A stretch of 64,000 nucleotides of DNA from positions 1,674,001 through 1,738,000 of the forward strand of contig NZ_CP095072.1 in assembly GCF_022919115.1 (NCBI RefSeq), in the 5' to 3' direction. Origin of the DNA: Gracilibacillus caseinilyticus. Lineage in GTDB: Bacteria; Bacillota; Bacilli; Bacillales; Amphibacillaceae. The notes below the pieces were generated by a model. The model worked only from the letters and a program-made list of their open reading frames with translations, was not told the DNA's origin and ran no database searches. Below are positions 28,416 through 38,928 of the stretch, one piece after another (position 1 is the stretch's first letter; every line of letters begins with the position of its first letter). The translations under genes and the position numbers were made by a program.

Positions 28416-29327
28416 TTATCTTTTTTTTAATGCGCTTAGACCGCCATATATTTCGAGTAAGAAATCATAAAATAATTCTTCCGTTGGCAATAGCTTGCGT
28501 TGTGTTGGGAAAATAACACCAACTGTTCTGCTAACCGTCCGATCAGAAAGTGGCACAACGACAGTTGATATGGGAGTATTATCTACAAGTGTCATTTCAG
28601 GCATTAGTGCTACGCCTAAACCAGCCGAAACCAATCCTTTCAACGCATCAATATCTTTCCCTTCAAAGGCTATTTGTGGAGAAAAACCAGCTTTATTACA
28701 GGCGTCAATGACTTGATCACGGAACACAAATCCTTCTGGCAGTACAACAAATGGATCATCTCTTAGTTCTTCGAGCATGATGGATTTCCTTTTAGCAAAT
28801 GGGTGATTAAGTGGAACAAGCGCTACAATACTCTCGGTAAACAGTGTAGTGCCGTTAATCTTGTCATTGCCTTTGTCTGGCATTGGTGCAATCATCGCCA
28901 GATTAAAATTACCATCAGCTACACCATCGATGAGATCATAATAGAGAGCATTACTCATTTGAAATTGCGCTTCCGGATGACGTTGACGGAATGCATAGAT
29001 AATAGATGGCAAGGTATGTGCAGCCATACTGATAGGAAAAGCAATCCGTACAGTTCCTTTCTCCGGATCTAAATATTCTTTCACTTCTCTTTTTGCTTCT
29101 TCCATCATATAAGTAGCCTGCTTCATTCTTTCGAAAAAAATCTTACCTAAAGGCGTCAGCTTTACACTTCTGCCTTCACGAATAAATAGGTCTACGCCTA
29201 ATTCATTCTCTAAGTTATATATTTGTCTGCTGACAGATGATTGTGCCACATGTAAATGCACAGCTGCTTCTGTCATATGTTCCCTTTTGGCTACTTCCAT
29301 GAAATATTGAATTTGTCTAATTTCCAA
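28416..29327 (-). CDS. gltC: LysR-family regulator, GltC type
   Basis: 303 residues from the TTG at 29327, with a GAGGTG ribosome site 6 bp away. The upstream in-frame ATG (29348) has no ribosome site and would add seven atypical residues. The HTH (EIRQIQYFMEVAKREHMTEAAVHLHVAQSSVSRQIYNLENELG) is very close to B. subtilis GltC, which senses the glutamate/2-oxoglutarate balance. The effector domain follows (about 90-300). It is divergent from the glutamate dehydrogenase gene with a 145-bp shared control region. This suggests it regulates gdhA here rather than, or as well as, glutamate synthase. Confidence 0.85.
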   Translation of the reverse strand: MEIRQIQYFMEVAKREHMTEAAVHLHVAQSSVSRQIYNLENELGVDLFIREGRSVKLTPLGKIFFERMKQATYMMEEAKREVKEYLDPEKGTVRIAFPISMAAHTLPSIIYAFRQRHPEAQFQMSNALYYDLIDGVADGNFNLAMIAPMPDKGNDKINGTTLFTESIVALVPLNHPFAKRKSIMLEELRDDPFVVLPEGFVFRDQVIDACNKAGFSPQIAFEGKDIDALKGLVSAGLGVALMPEMTLVDNTPISTVVVPLSDRTVSRTVGVIFPTQRKLLPTEELFYDFLLEIYGGLSALKKR

Positions 29328-29457
29328 ATTAAACACCTCATTTTCCATGCGTTAAACGCATTAATATCATCGTTTATTAGTATTGAAGCTATCACTCCCA
29401 AAATTATAAAATGAAATCACACCAAAAAGAAAGAGTTTTAATTCAAAATTTAGATAA

Positions 29458-30855
<1,398 letters not shown>

Positions 30856-30886
30856 ACCGTTTATCTCTAATAAATAAACCCTTATT

Positions 30887-30932
30887 GAAAATCACCAGAG
30901 CAGCAAAATAGCGCTTTGGTGATTTTCTTTTA
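30887..30932 (+). terminator. Terminator after gdhA
   Basis: GAAAATCACCA (30887-30897) pairs with TGGTGATTTTC (30917-30927), followed by TTTTA. Confidence 0.88.
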
Positions 30933-30992
30933 TGCATCAGAGTAACCCTTAACTGTCCAAAAATGTAACAAAGAAAAGGGGAAAAAGCTTAT

Positions 30993-31570
30993 TGTAATAC
31001 AGGTGATGTAAAGTGGAACTGTATTACAATGTGGTAATATTGATAGGTGTATATGCTAAGAAAAGCTCCGGAAATATGCTCCGCGCCCTGAGGGGGCAGC
31101 CTCAATTCCCTCGTAAAGAAGTACACTTTCTATGGAATTTTCGGACACGACTGATCCCACAGAAGTCTCCACATATTGTAAGAGTTCTACAACGTTAGTA
31201 ACAGCAATAAGCAGCAGCTCTACGTATTACGTATGAGAGTATGAAAATGAATCTGCTAGAACGGATGGATGATCAGATCGGCATACTAATCAATATGCTA
31301 CCACGTGCATTCGGTGTATAGGTCATAAAATAGCACTGGCCAAACACGCAGACTCCAAGGGTACATTATGAGTTGAAGATCCACTTTGTCTGTGTCTGTG
31401 TCTACTAGTATCACTTCGTAGCGTGCTTCCTCAGCGCAAGGCAGCAAAGAAGTAATTCATGTAGTAGTCTAGCTGAAATTGTTCCCTCAGGTTGGCCGGA
31501 GCGTTATCTTAGCACATTACACATTTCAAAACAATTAGTAAGCTAGTTCACACAATCTGAATTATCTGAA
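30993..31570. repeat. Large palindromic intergenic repeat, copy F
   Basis: Forward orientation, moderately degraded ends (TGTAATACAGGTGATGTAAAGTGG on the left, ATCTGAATTATCTGAATT on the right). Blocks AAAGCTCCGGAAATATGCTCCGCGCCCTG, GTTCTACAACG, the TCTGTGTCTGTGTCTAC and GCTTCCTCAGCGCAAGGCAGCAAAGAAGT modules and GGTTGGCCGGAGCG are present. The left-arm module (CTCAATTCC..CACTTTCTATGG..CGGACACGACTGATCCC) matches copy E in reverse and gives the empty site of the nested element. Confidence 0.88.
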
Positions 31571-31572
31571 TT

Positions 31573-31608
31573 TTAAAAAGGACCGGGCTGGCGCCGGGTC
31601 CTTTTTAA
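31573..31608 (-). terminator. Terminator after the yesS-like gene
   Basis: AAAAAGGACC (31575-31584) pairs with GGTCCTTTTT (31597-31606) around a GC-rich loop. Read on the minus strand it ends in a run of T directly past the regulator's stop. It is symmetrical and may work both ways. Confidence 0.85.
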
Positions 31609-31609
31609 A

Positions 31610-33916
31610 TTAAGCTTCTTTACTTTTGTATTGTGCACGGTATTTGCCTGGTGTGATTTCCTCCATTTTGCGGAAGGACCGAATAAAGTTCTGTGAATTG
31701 TTGTATTGTAACTGCTCGGCAATTTCTTTTACTGACATATTCGTTGTCGTTAACCAGTCTTTTGCTTTATTCAGCCGATATCTTAGTAGATACTCACTAA
31801 AGGAATAACCGGTTTCTTTTTGAAAGATACTGCTTAAGTAGTTCGGATTATAGTGCAATTCAGCAGCGATCAGGTCAAGTGAAATATCTTTATTAAAATT
31901 ATCACGGATGAATCGAATCATTTTATCTGATATTTTCTTGTTCTTAGAATCGTCCCGTGCATCGATATTTGCGATCAGTGGAAGAATAATGTCTTCTTTT
32001 ACCCATTCATGGATCGCTTCTAAGGACCTTAAGTTTTGGAAATTAGTAATCATTTCTGTCGATTGGAACCTCTCCACATTCACACCTAGCATTTCTTTTA
32101 ATTCATACAGTTCATATAGGAAACGAGATATGATAATCTCCAACTGCTGGTGATTCATATCATGACGATTTACATAACCAAAAAATTTGTCAAGCTCATT
32201 TAAAGCTTGTTCTTGATCTGTCAGTTTAATCGCATCAATGATTTTATTCTTAAGCTGGCTTGGATAAGGGGCGACGCTTGAATAGCGTCTGTTTAGATTT
32301 TCATAGAAAATGATCGACGCTTCGCCCATTTTTAACCGGTATTTTAGAGCTTCTTTACTTTCTTTAAATGCAGTACTGGCATCTTCTAATGTTTGATAGC
32401 GTTGGCTGATACCGATGCTGATTGATAAATGTAATAATTCTTTGATTTTGGCTTGAATTAATTTTACCCGTTCATTAATGACCTGCATGTAGGCAGCGGA
32501 ATCCTCTTCATCAGTTAGAATAATAGTAGATTGTGTATCATTACTAACGACAGGAGTAAGTCTTTCATTAGAAGGGATCAAGTCTTCTATTAAATTATTA
32601 ATCGCAAACAAGATAAGATCCTGATCGTTTTTATTAAATTTCTTTTGGTCTATTTCGTCAATTTTTAAAGAAAAGATGGTAAGTGAATTCCATTGATCGT
32701 TATAATTAAATGATTTAATTTTTAACGGAATTTCACTCGATGACACTTTTCCCTGTAATAGACGGATCATAAAAAGCTGTTTCAATTGTGTGATTTGACT
32801 TTGTACACGTTTTTCCAATTGATCGTTCTGGTTTAATAGTTTTTCAATATGAGTTTCAATAAGTTCGAATTCATTTCCAGAATGAGAAGGAAATGATTCC
32901 TCATCATTTATTTTAATTGCACTCTTAAGTTTCTTGACTGGACGATACAAAAATTTGCTACCGATAAAAGCAAAGCAGGATGATATAATTAATAAGATCG
33001 TAACGATGAGAGCAGTCAGCCATCCGATGGAACTAGACTTTGTGTGTAAATCACTTAATTTTACTAAAGATAAATAAGTCCAGTTGTTATAATCAGATGA
33101 TTGATATGAAATTTTATAATCTGTCCCATTAATGGTGTACTCAAATTGTCCTTCCAATTCATTTCTGTCAATTTTGTCGTAGAGTGCATTAGGAATGTAA
33201 CCATCATCACCAGTGTATTCAGAATTGCTATGAGCAATTATTTGATTATTTTCATCTAAAATAACGAATGATTCACTATCGTTGCTTTGGGCCATAATGT
33301 CATTCAATTCACAAGTAGGGACGATGACAGAGATTAATCCATCAGGATTGGAAGATAAGATAGGTAACCTCTTAATCAGGTTAATGTATTGTGGACAACT
33401 ATTGGTCGTTGCATTCGGTAAGTTAATATCCTCAGCATCTTCCATAACCCACATGGACTTTCTTGGCAAGTTCAAATAATTAAGATTGATTTGCTCGTAA
33501 GTCTGATTATCAAGGTGAACTAAGCCATCATTGTTAATTAGCCATCTCTTCTCCAGACTGACAAGAATGATGTCCTCGATACCTGTTTCCAACGTCTGGA
33601 GATGATTCAAATCTTTTCGCGAACTTTGAAAATCATTAAATGCCATTCCGTTCATTTCTTCATTCAGTAGTGATTTTGTCTGAGCAGAACGTACAAAGTA
33701 AGTAGTAGATAAATCTATATAACGTAGCACCTGTTCCACATTTGTCTGTATTTGAAAAATGTTTTGTTTCTTTTCATCGTTGGAGTAATCAACAATCGCA
33801 TGTGAGGATTGCCAATAAGATAATACGCCTGTAATGATAACGGGAACGGTGCTTAGAATGAAGAGAACAGATATTATCTTGAAATAATGTTTATCAGAAA
33901 ATTTTTTCATAGGCAA
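31610..33916 (-). CDS. Membrane-bound AraC-family regulator (YesS type)
   Basis: 768 residues. A membrane segment at about 13-33 and another at about 297-318 flank an extracellular sensor of about 260 residues. A HAMP-like/coiled-coil stretch follows (KFLYRPVKKL; NQNDQLEKRVQSQITQLKQL), then a middle domain and a C-terminal AraC/XylS double HTH (about 665-765: ISLDLIAAELHYNPNYLSSIFQKETG .. VKEIAEQLQYNNSQNFIRSFRK). This matches B. subtilis YesS, which activates rhamnogalacturonan genes, and YtdP-type proteins. It probably senses pectin fragments outside the cell and controls the divergent importer and the GH28/GH43 cluster; this is inferred from position. Confidence 0.87.
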   Translation of the reverse strand: MPMKKFSDKHYFKIISVLFILSTVPVIITGVLSYWQSSHAIVDYSNDEKKQNIFQIQTNVEQVLRYIDLSTTYFVRSAQTKSLLNEEMNGMAFNDFQSSRKDLNHLQTLETGIEDIILVSLEKRWLINNDGLVHLDNQTYEQINLNYLNLPRKSMWVMEDAEDINLPNATTNSCPQYINLIKRLPILSSNPDGLISVIVPTCELNDIMAQSNDSESFVILDENNQIIAHSNSEYTGDDGYIPNALYDKIDRNELEGQFEYTINGTDYKISYQSSDYNNWTYLSLVKLSDLHTKSSSIGWLTALIVTILLIISSCFAFIGSKFLYRPVKKLKSAIKINDEESFPSHSGNEFELIETHIEKLLNQNDQLEKRVQSQITQLKQLFMIRLLQGKVSSSEIPLKIKSFNYNDQWNSLTIFSLKIDEIDQKKFNKNDQDLILFAINNLIEDLIPSNERLTPVVSNDTQSTIILTDEEDSAAYMQVINERVKLIQAKIKELLHLSISIGISQRYQTLEDASTAFKESKEALKYRLKMGEASIIFYENLNRRYSSVAPYPSQLKNKIIDAIKLTDQEQALNELDKFFGYVNRHDMNHQQLEIIISRFLYELYELKEMLGVNVERFQSTEMITNFQNLRSLEAIHEWVKEDIILPLIANIDARDDSKNKKISDKMIRFIRDNFNKDISLDLIAAELHYNPNYLSSIFQKETGYSFSEYLLRYRLNKAKDWLTTTNMSVKEIAEQLQYNNSQNFIRSFRKMEEITPGKYRAQYKSKEA

Positions 33917-33941
33917 TCTTCCTTAATCGTGAAATTTATTG

Positions 33942-34610
33942 CTATGAAGCAGACACCGTTGTCTGATCTAATTGTTCCTGTTGTTTTTTGAAAAGCTGTC
34001 TGAAGCCGATGTGAACAACAAACATCGTCACATAAGAGCTAATACTGAATGTAAAAAACAACGTTACACCAGGATATTTTAACGAAAGGTAATAGATGCC
34101 CGCCAAAATAGTCAATGCACATATAGAATAATGCAAGTTAACAGCACCGATCGAGACCGCGTATCGAATATATTGCCAGAATGACAGTTGATAATGTACA
34201 TAGACTGGTCCTATATATAATACAAGCATGACATAAAGAAAGGCAGCAATAATAAAAATACCTAATAGTAGAGGATATACACTACTATCGCTCATTAGTC
34301 CTGTATATTTTAAGAATACAGACAGAAAGTAACCAATAATATATAAGATGAGGCCAAATAAGTTAGCACGAATGAAATTTTGCTTATATGCGTGCCAAAA
34401 TGTTTCTGCGACAGCGGTATCAAATTCTTTTAAGACCCATTTCCGGACAATTGTAAACATTGCAATAGTCGCTGGCATGATGCCGAAGAATACGAGTCCG
34501 AGCAGGGTGAAGCAGATCCATAAAATATTCAGCCATGCAAATCGTGTAATCCAGACACTGATCCGGTAAAACCCACCCCAAAGTCCTGACATTTCCATCA
34601 TTGATATCAC
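33942..34610 (-). CDS. yesL: YesL-like DUF624 membrane protein
   Basis: 222 residues with about five hydrophobic segments. The conserved block ITRFAWLNILWICFTLLGLVFFGIMPATIAMFTIVRKW (about 19-56) and YKQNFIRANLFGLILYIIG define the YesL/DUF624 family, which is found beside CUT1 sugar importers but has no proven function. It lies 25 bp upstream of yesS on the same strand, so the two form an operon divergent from the importer. It is the intact paralogue of the frameshifted copy at 24606-25228 and shows where that copy is broken. Confidence 0.85.
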   Translation of the reverse strand: MISMMEMSGLWGGFYRISVWITRFAWLNILWICFTLLGLVFFGIMPATIAMFTIVRKWVLKEFDTAVAETFWHAYKQNFIRANLFGLILYIIGYFLSVFLKYTGLMSDSSVYPLLLGIFIIAAFLYVMLVLYIGPVYVHYQLSFWQYIRYAVSIGAVNLHYSICALTILAGIYYLSLKYPGVTLFFTFSISSYVTMFVVHIGFRQLFKKQQEQLDQTTVSAS

Positions 34611-34760
34611 CTGTTTCCTAAATAAATGTTAATATATATAAGGATAACTTTTTTTCCTTAATTAGTAAATAGTACTATTGAAGCGCTTTCAAAAATAATC
34701 ATATTATAAGGAGGGCAAAACACTTGTGGTTAAAGGATTTGAGAAACAAAGATAAGTAAA

Positions 34761-34845
34761 AATAATCATTATCTTATATGTTTCTTAAGGCTCATAAAAT
34801 AATGATTATTTAACCAAAAAACACGTTGTGCAGTAAGCGTTTACA
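34761..34845 (+). promoter_or_regulatory. Control region of the LplA-type importer: two AATAATGATTATT boxes and a cre site
   Basis: GATAATGATTATT (complement, 34761-34773) and AATAATGATTATT (34798-34810; a perfect 6-1-6 palindrome) resemble Fur/PerR-type 7-1-7 operators. AGTAAGCGTTTACA (34832-34845) fits the cre consensus at every position. A further cre-like GAAGCGCTTTCA at about 34680 is one base short. The region lies between the divergent yesL-yesS operon and the binding-protein gene. Confidence 0.6.
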
Positions 34846-34957
34846 CACACACTGTAAAACTGATTATATACAAAATGTTAGCGCTTCCGTACTATTAATG
34901 ATGTACACAGCAAATTGTTGTGATACCAAAAAAACAATTTTTTGGAGGGTGGTTAAT

Positions 34958-36499
34958 TTGAGTAAGTGGAAAAAATTATTAGGAATTATGCTATTGCTTT
35001 TATTGCTTGCATTAACAGCATGTAATAGTGATAGTGCATCTGAAGATGATGGATCCGCAGAAGGCGATGATTCTTCTGAAGAATCAGGGGATAGTGGTGA
35101 AGAAGGTTCAGATGAGCCATACGCATTTACTATCATGGCAAACTTACACACACCAGAAGTTCCAAATGAAAAAGTATTAACAGAAATAGAATCCGCAACC
35201 AATACAGACATCGAAATTCAATGGGTACCGGATAACAACTATGAAGACAGATTAAACACAGCATTTGCAACGAATTCATTACCAGAAGCAGTATTCTTAA
35301 AAAACCAGACTTCTTTCATTCAATTCCGTGATGCAATGGAGGATGAGCAGTTCTGGGAAGTTGGGCAATATTTAGATGAATTTGAGAACTTGTCTAAATT
35401 GAAAGAGAATGTATTAGATAATACACGCGTAAATGGGAACTTATATACCTTATATCAAGGACGTCCTCTTTCAAGACAAGGTCTTATTTATCGTAAAGAT
35501 TGGGCAGATAATTTAGGATTAGAGGCTCCGACAACAACAGAAGAATTTATGGAGATGGCTAGAGCATTTACAGAAGATGATCCAGATGGAAACGGTAAAG
35601 ACGATACATTCGGTGTTACAGATCGAAGCGATTTAGTATATGGGGCATTCAAAACAGTTTCCTCATGGTTTGGTACTCCAAATAACTGGGGTGAACAAGA
35701 CGGTCAATTATTACCTGAGTTTATGTTCGATGAATACAAACAAACAATGGATTTCTTTAGAGAAATGCATGAGAACGGATACATCAACCAAGACTTTCCT
35801 GTAACAAGTAAACCAGATCAGCAAGAATTCTTTAAGAACGGTACGGCAGGTATGTATGTAGGTTCAATGGGGGATGTTGGCAGCTTGCACAATGATGCAG
35901 TAGCAATTAACCCTGACGTTGAATTTGATGTGCATAATAACATTGCTGGTCCGGATGGAGAATTTGGTATTTGGGCCATTCCGGGGTACGGAAGTTTAGT
36001 TATGTTCCCGAAAAGCTCTGTAGAAACAGAGGAAGAGTTAAAGAAAATCTTAGGTTTCTTTGATCAGATGATGACACCAGAAGTAATTAACCTTGCTTAC
36101 TGGGGCATTGAAGGCGAACACTATAATGTAAAAGAAGGAAAAGCATTACCTGTTGAAGATCAAGACTTAACAGATCGTGAAGTAAAACCATATCAGTCAA
36201 TCGAAATTGGTGAACCAGAAACAAATGGTCGTTATGAAGGTTTCTTCGATTATGATGTGAAAGCAAAATCTGAAGAGTTATTTAAAGATAACGAGAACCA
36301 TTTAATCGAAGATCCAACTGTACCACTTTATTCTGAAACATATGTAAATGATGGTGCTAGATTGCAAGAGATTATTACAGATGCAACTTACCAGTACATT
36401 CTTGGTCAAATTGACGAGGCTGGCTTTGATGAAGCAGTAGAGAAATGGAAATCTGAAGGTGGAGATGCCATTATTGAGGAATATAACGCATCGAAATAA
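34958..36499 (+). CDS. Sugar ABC importer binding lipoprotein (LplA/YtcQ type)
   Basis: 513 residues from the TTG at 34958, which lies about 6 bp after the GGAGGGTGG ribosome site. Longer in-frame starts would put 44 residues ahead of the signal peptide. Signal peptide with lipobox LTAC, Cys22 lipidated, then an acidic Ser/Glu/Gly linker. The large CUT1 binding-protein fold is of the about 500-residue LplA/YtcQ class (FTIMANLHTPEVPNEKVLTEIESATNTDIEIQWVPDNNYEDRL; IYRKDWADNLGLEAPTTTEEFMEMARAFTEDDPDGNGKDDTFG). It most likely binds unsaturated or rhamnogalacturonan-type oligosaccharides for the two permeases downstream. Confidence 0.85.
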   Translation: MSKWKKLLGIMLLLLLLALTACNSDSASEDDGSAEGDDSSEESGDSGEEGSDEPYAFTIMANLHTPEVPNEKVLTEIESATNTDIEIQWVPDNNYEDRLNTAFATNSLPEAVFLKNQTSFIQFRDAMEDEQFWEVGQYLDEFENLSKLKENVLDNTRVNGNLYTLYQGRPLSRQGLIYRKDWADNLGLEAPTTTEEFMEMARAFTEDDPDGNGKDDTFGVTDRSDLVYGAFKTVSSWFGTPNNWGEQDGQLLPEFMFDEYKQTMDFFREMHENGYINQDFPVTSKPDQQEFFKNGTAGMYVGSMGDVGSLHNDAVAINPDVEFDVHNNIAGPDGEFGIWAIPGYGSLVMFPKSSVETEEELKKILGFFDQMMTPEVINLAYWGIEGEHYNVKEGKALPVEDQDLTDREVKPYQSIEIGEPETNGRYEGFFDYDVKAKSEELFKDNENHLIEDPTVPLYSETYVNDGARLQEIITDATYQYILGQIDEAGFDEAVEKWKSEGGDAIIEEYNASK

Positions 36500-36502
36500 T
36501 CA

Positions 36503-36537
36503 AAAAAAAGTGGAGCTGTCTCAGTTAGACAGCTCCA
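36503..36537. terminator. Hairpin between binding-protein and permease genes
   Basis: TGGAGCTGTC (36511-36520) pairs with GACAGCTCCA (36528-36537). The run AAAAAAAA lies 5', so the U-tract is good only on the minus strand; forward it is followed by TATCTAT. It may act as a partial terminator or mRNA 3' stabiliser that raises binding-protein levels over the permeases. Confidence 0.6.
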
Positions 36538-36649
36538 TATCTATCAAACAACAGGATCAGAGGAGATGATCATTATGTTATGTTAGTTGCTTTAAGAGTT
36601 CAAAAAATAGACAAAACCCTTGAATAACAGCTGTTTCAGCAACTCGTAA

Positions 36650-36662
36650 GATAATGATTATT
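36650..36662. promoter_or_regulatory. Third GATAATGATTATT box
   Basis: The same 13-mer as at 34761-34773 (complement), here in front of the permease genes. This supports a shared operator for this transporter. Confidence 0.45.
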
Positions 36663-36705
36663 TACGTTATACCTGATTTTAGCGTACGATTTTAATAACA
36701 CATTA

Positions 36706-36863
36706 AGGTGCTTGTTCAATAAGGAGGACAAAAAGCGCAAAGAAATTCAAGGCGGAGTAGCTTCGAGTACCGGAATGTATGCTTATCAATACATGAGGAA
36801 AGGAAAAGCAAGCCAACGCAGAAGTTCACAGCAATTTTTTCCGACTTTTTGAACATCCTCTAA
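36706..36863. repeat. Small hairpin repeat, long copy
   Basis: About 158 bp. The ends are imperfect inverted repeats (AGGTGCTTGTTCAATAAGG and CTTTTTGAACATCCTCT). The inner parts CGCAAAGAA, TTCAAGG, CGCAGAAGTTCAC also occur at 46869-46962. This copy alone has the middle hairpin GCTTCGAGTACCGGAATGTA..TACATGAGG. Non-coding. The following gene's ribosome site is outside it. Confidence 0.75.
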
Positions 36864-36897
36864 TAGACAAGAAATTTTAAAAGAAAGGATACTGCTT

Positions 36898-37860
36898 ATG
36901 GAAACAACAACACTAACTGCAAAAGAAAATGCGAAACAAGTAAAAAAGATGAAACGCTCCGAAACTTGGAGAAGAATCAAACGAAACAAGATGATCTACT
37001 TAATGATTCTTCCGGGAATTATTTACTTCCTCATTTATAAATATTTGCCTATGTATGGTTTGATCATCTCGTTTCAGGATTATAAACCATACAAAGGAAT
37101 TATGGGTAGTGAATGGGTTGGATTTGAGCATTTCCAACGTCTGTTTGAGAGTACCGAATTTTGGATGATTTTTAAGAACACGCTAGTATTGTTTGGATTA
37201 CAGATTTTTATCTTTTTCCCGATCCCGATTATTATCTCTTTAATGTTAAATGAAGTGCGACACAGCTTCTTTAAACGAGGTGTCCAAACGCTTATTTATA
37301 TTCCGCACTTTATGTCATGGGTAGTTATCGTATCGATCAGTTATGTAATGCTGACACTTGATGGCGGTATTGTAAACGCTATCTTAGAAACACTCGGCTT
37401 TGAGAAAATAAACTTCCTGTTAAATGAAGATTGGTTTAGGCCGATGTATATACTTCAGGTTATCTGGCGTGAAGCTGGCTGGGGAACAATTATCTTCTTA
37501 GCTGCTATTACCGCAGTAGATCCTCAGTTGTACGAAGCAGCTCGAATGGATGGTGCCAATCGTTTCCGGCAAATGTGGCATATTACAATCCCGGCAATTC
37601 GTAACGTTATCATTGTACTTCTTATTTTGAAAATTGGAGATGTACTGGAGCTTGGTTTTGAACACGTGTACTTATTGTTGAACTCGTCCAACCGAAGTGT
37701 CGCAGAAATTTTTGATACGTATGTATACGTTGCCGGTCTGCAGCAAGGTCAGTTCAGTTACAGTACCGCGGTCGGTTTCTTTAAAGGTGGGGTCGGTCTT
37801 GCGATGGTTGTGTTTGCGAACTGGCTAGCTCAAAAATTCGATGAAGAAGGTATTTACTAA
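36898..37860 (+). CDS. Sugar ABC importer permease (LplB/YteP type)
   Basis: 320 residues, six hydrophobic segments. The N-terminal RIKRNKMIYLMILPGIIYFLIYKYLPMYG and SFQDYKPYKGIMGSEWVGFEHFQRLF are hallmarks of the LplB/YteP group of CUT1 permeases. The EAA loop is LYEAARMDGANRFRQMWHITIPAI at about 217-240. It pairs with the next permease and the LplA-type lipoprotein. No ATPase gene is nearby, so a shared MsmX-type ATPase is expected. Ribosome site AAAGGA precedes the ATG. Confidence 0.9.
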   Translation: METTTLTAKENAKQVKKMKRSETWRRIKRNKMIYLMILPGIIYFLIYKYLPMYGLIISFQDYKPYKGIMGSEWVGFEHFQRLFESTEFWMIFKNTLVLFGLQIFIFFPIPIIISLMLNEVRHSFFKRGVQTLIYIPHFMSWVVIVSISYVMLTLDGGIVNAILETLGFEKINFLLNEDWFRPMYILQVIWREAGWGTIIFLAAITAVDPQLYEAARMDGANRFRQMWHITIPAIRNVIIVLLILKIGDVLELGFEHVYLLLNSSNRSVAEIFDTYVYVAGLQQGQFSYSTAVGFFKGGVGLAMVVFANWLAQKFDEEGIY

Positions 37861-37888
37861 GATAAACAACAATTGGCGAGGTGATAAT

Positions 37889-38767
37889 ATGGCAAAACAA
37901 CGAATCTCTGCAGGTAGTAAGGTGTTTGACTTTTTTAACTACTTCCTGTTGGCGCTATTAGGTATCATTACGATACTTCCATTTATACACGTAGTAGGAA
38001 GCTCTTTCGCTACAAGTGCAGAAGTGGCAAATACAAAATTTTTACTTTTTCCAACTGATTTTTCCATAAAAGCTTATGAGTATATCTTCTCTACTGATAC
38101 GATCTTTCGTGCATTAGGGGTATCGATACTTGTAACTGTGGGTGGGACGTTATGGAGTATGCTATTTTCTACGTTGACTGCATATGGATTATCAAGAAGG
38201 GATCTTGTCGGAAGACGTGCGATTAACTTTATGATCGTATTCACACTATTATTTAATGGTGGGATGATCCCAACATTCTTGGTAGTTCAACAAACCGGAT
38301 TGTTGAATTCCTTATGGGCATTGGTTATTCCGGTCACGATTAACGCTTTTAACATGATTATTTTACGAAGCTTCTTTATGAACTTACCAGCAGGCTTAGA
38401 AGAATCAGCAAAAATCGATGGTGCCAATGATTTCAGTATACTATTTCGGATTGTATTGCCGATCTCCTTACCGGCGATTGCAACCATTTCGTTATTCTAT
38501 GCGGTAACTTACTGGAACACGTATATGCACGCCATTCTATATTTAGCTGATGCGGATAAGTGGCCGGTGCAAGTACTACTGCGACAAATCGTCGTATTGG
38601 CAAGTGGTATGAATTATGATGCAGAAACATATACGGATGTGCCACCACCAGAAGTAACGGTGAAAATGGCGACCATCGTCGTAGCCACAGTTCCTGTTCT
38701 GTTAGTTTATCCATTCTTACAGAAATACTTTGCGAAAGGTGCATTGCTAGGATCTGTCAAGGGTTAA
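37889..38767 (+). CDS. Sugar ABC importer permease (LplC/YtcP type)
   Basis: 292 residues from ATG 37889, preceded by GAGGTG at 7 bp. An earlier in-frame ATG at 37841 overlaps the previous gene and lacks a ribosome site. Six hydrophobic segments; the EAA loop is LPAGLEESAKIDGANDFSILFRIVLPISLPA. The C-terminus PFLQKYFAKGALLGSVKG is typical of the YtcP group. With the LplB-type partner it makes a heterodimeric channel for rhamnogalacturonan or other pectin oligosaccharides, inferred from the YesS regulator and GH28/GH43/esterase neighbours. Confidence 0.9.
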   Translation: MAKQRISAGSKVFDFFNYFLLALLGIITILPFIHVVGSSFATSAEVANTKFLLFPTDFSIKAYEYIFSTDTIFRALGVSILVTVGGTLWSMLFSTLTAYGLSRRDLVGRRAINFMIVFTLLFNGGMIPTFLVVQQTGLLNSLWALVIPVTINAFNMIILRSFFMNLPAGLEESAKIDGANDFSILFRIVLPISLPAIATISLFYAVTYWNTYMHAILYLADADKWPVQVLLRQIVVLASGMNYDAETYTDVPPPEVTVKMATIVVATVPVLLVYPFLQKYFAKGALLGSVKG

Positions 38768-38839
38768 GGAAAATGATGGAGTGGTGTGCATCCTTTTCGT
38801 TGGTGTACAAACCTTGGCATTAGCTCATTATATTTTATA

Positions 38840-38877
38840 GAGGCATTCTCTTTTATAAGAAATGCCTCTTGCTTTTA
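38840..38877 (+). terminator. Terminator after the importer operon
   Basis: AGAGGCATT (38840-38848) pairs with AATGCCTCT (38861-38869), extended by TCTCTT/AAGA, then TGCTTTT. Confidence 0.75.
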
Positions 38878-38928
38878 ACTAAAATCTTATTTAGATCCGA
38901 CTGTTTTTACTGTTAAAAAGAGAAAGAA

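Noticed and set aside
34864..35211. 115-codon open frame antisense to the LplA-type gene
   Set aside because: Complement of the signal peptide and acidic linker of a well-supported lipoprotein gene.
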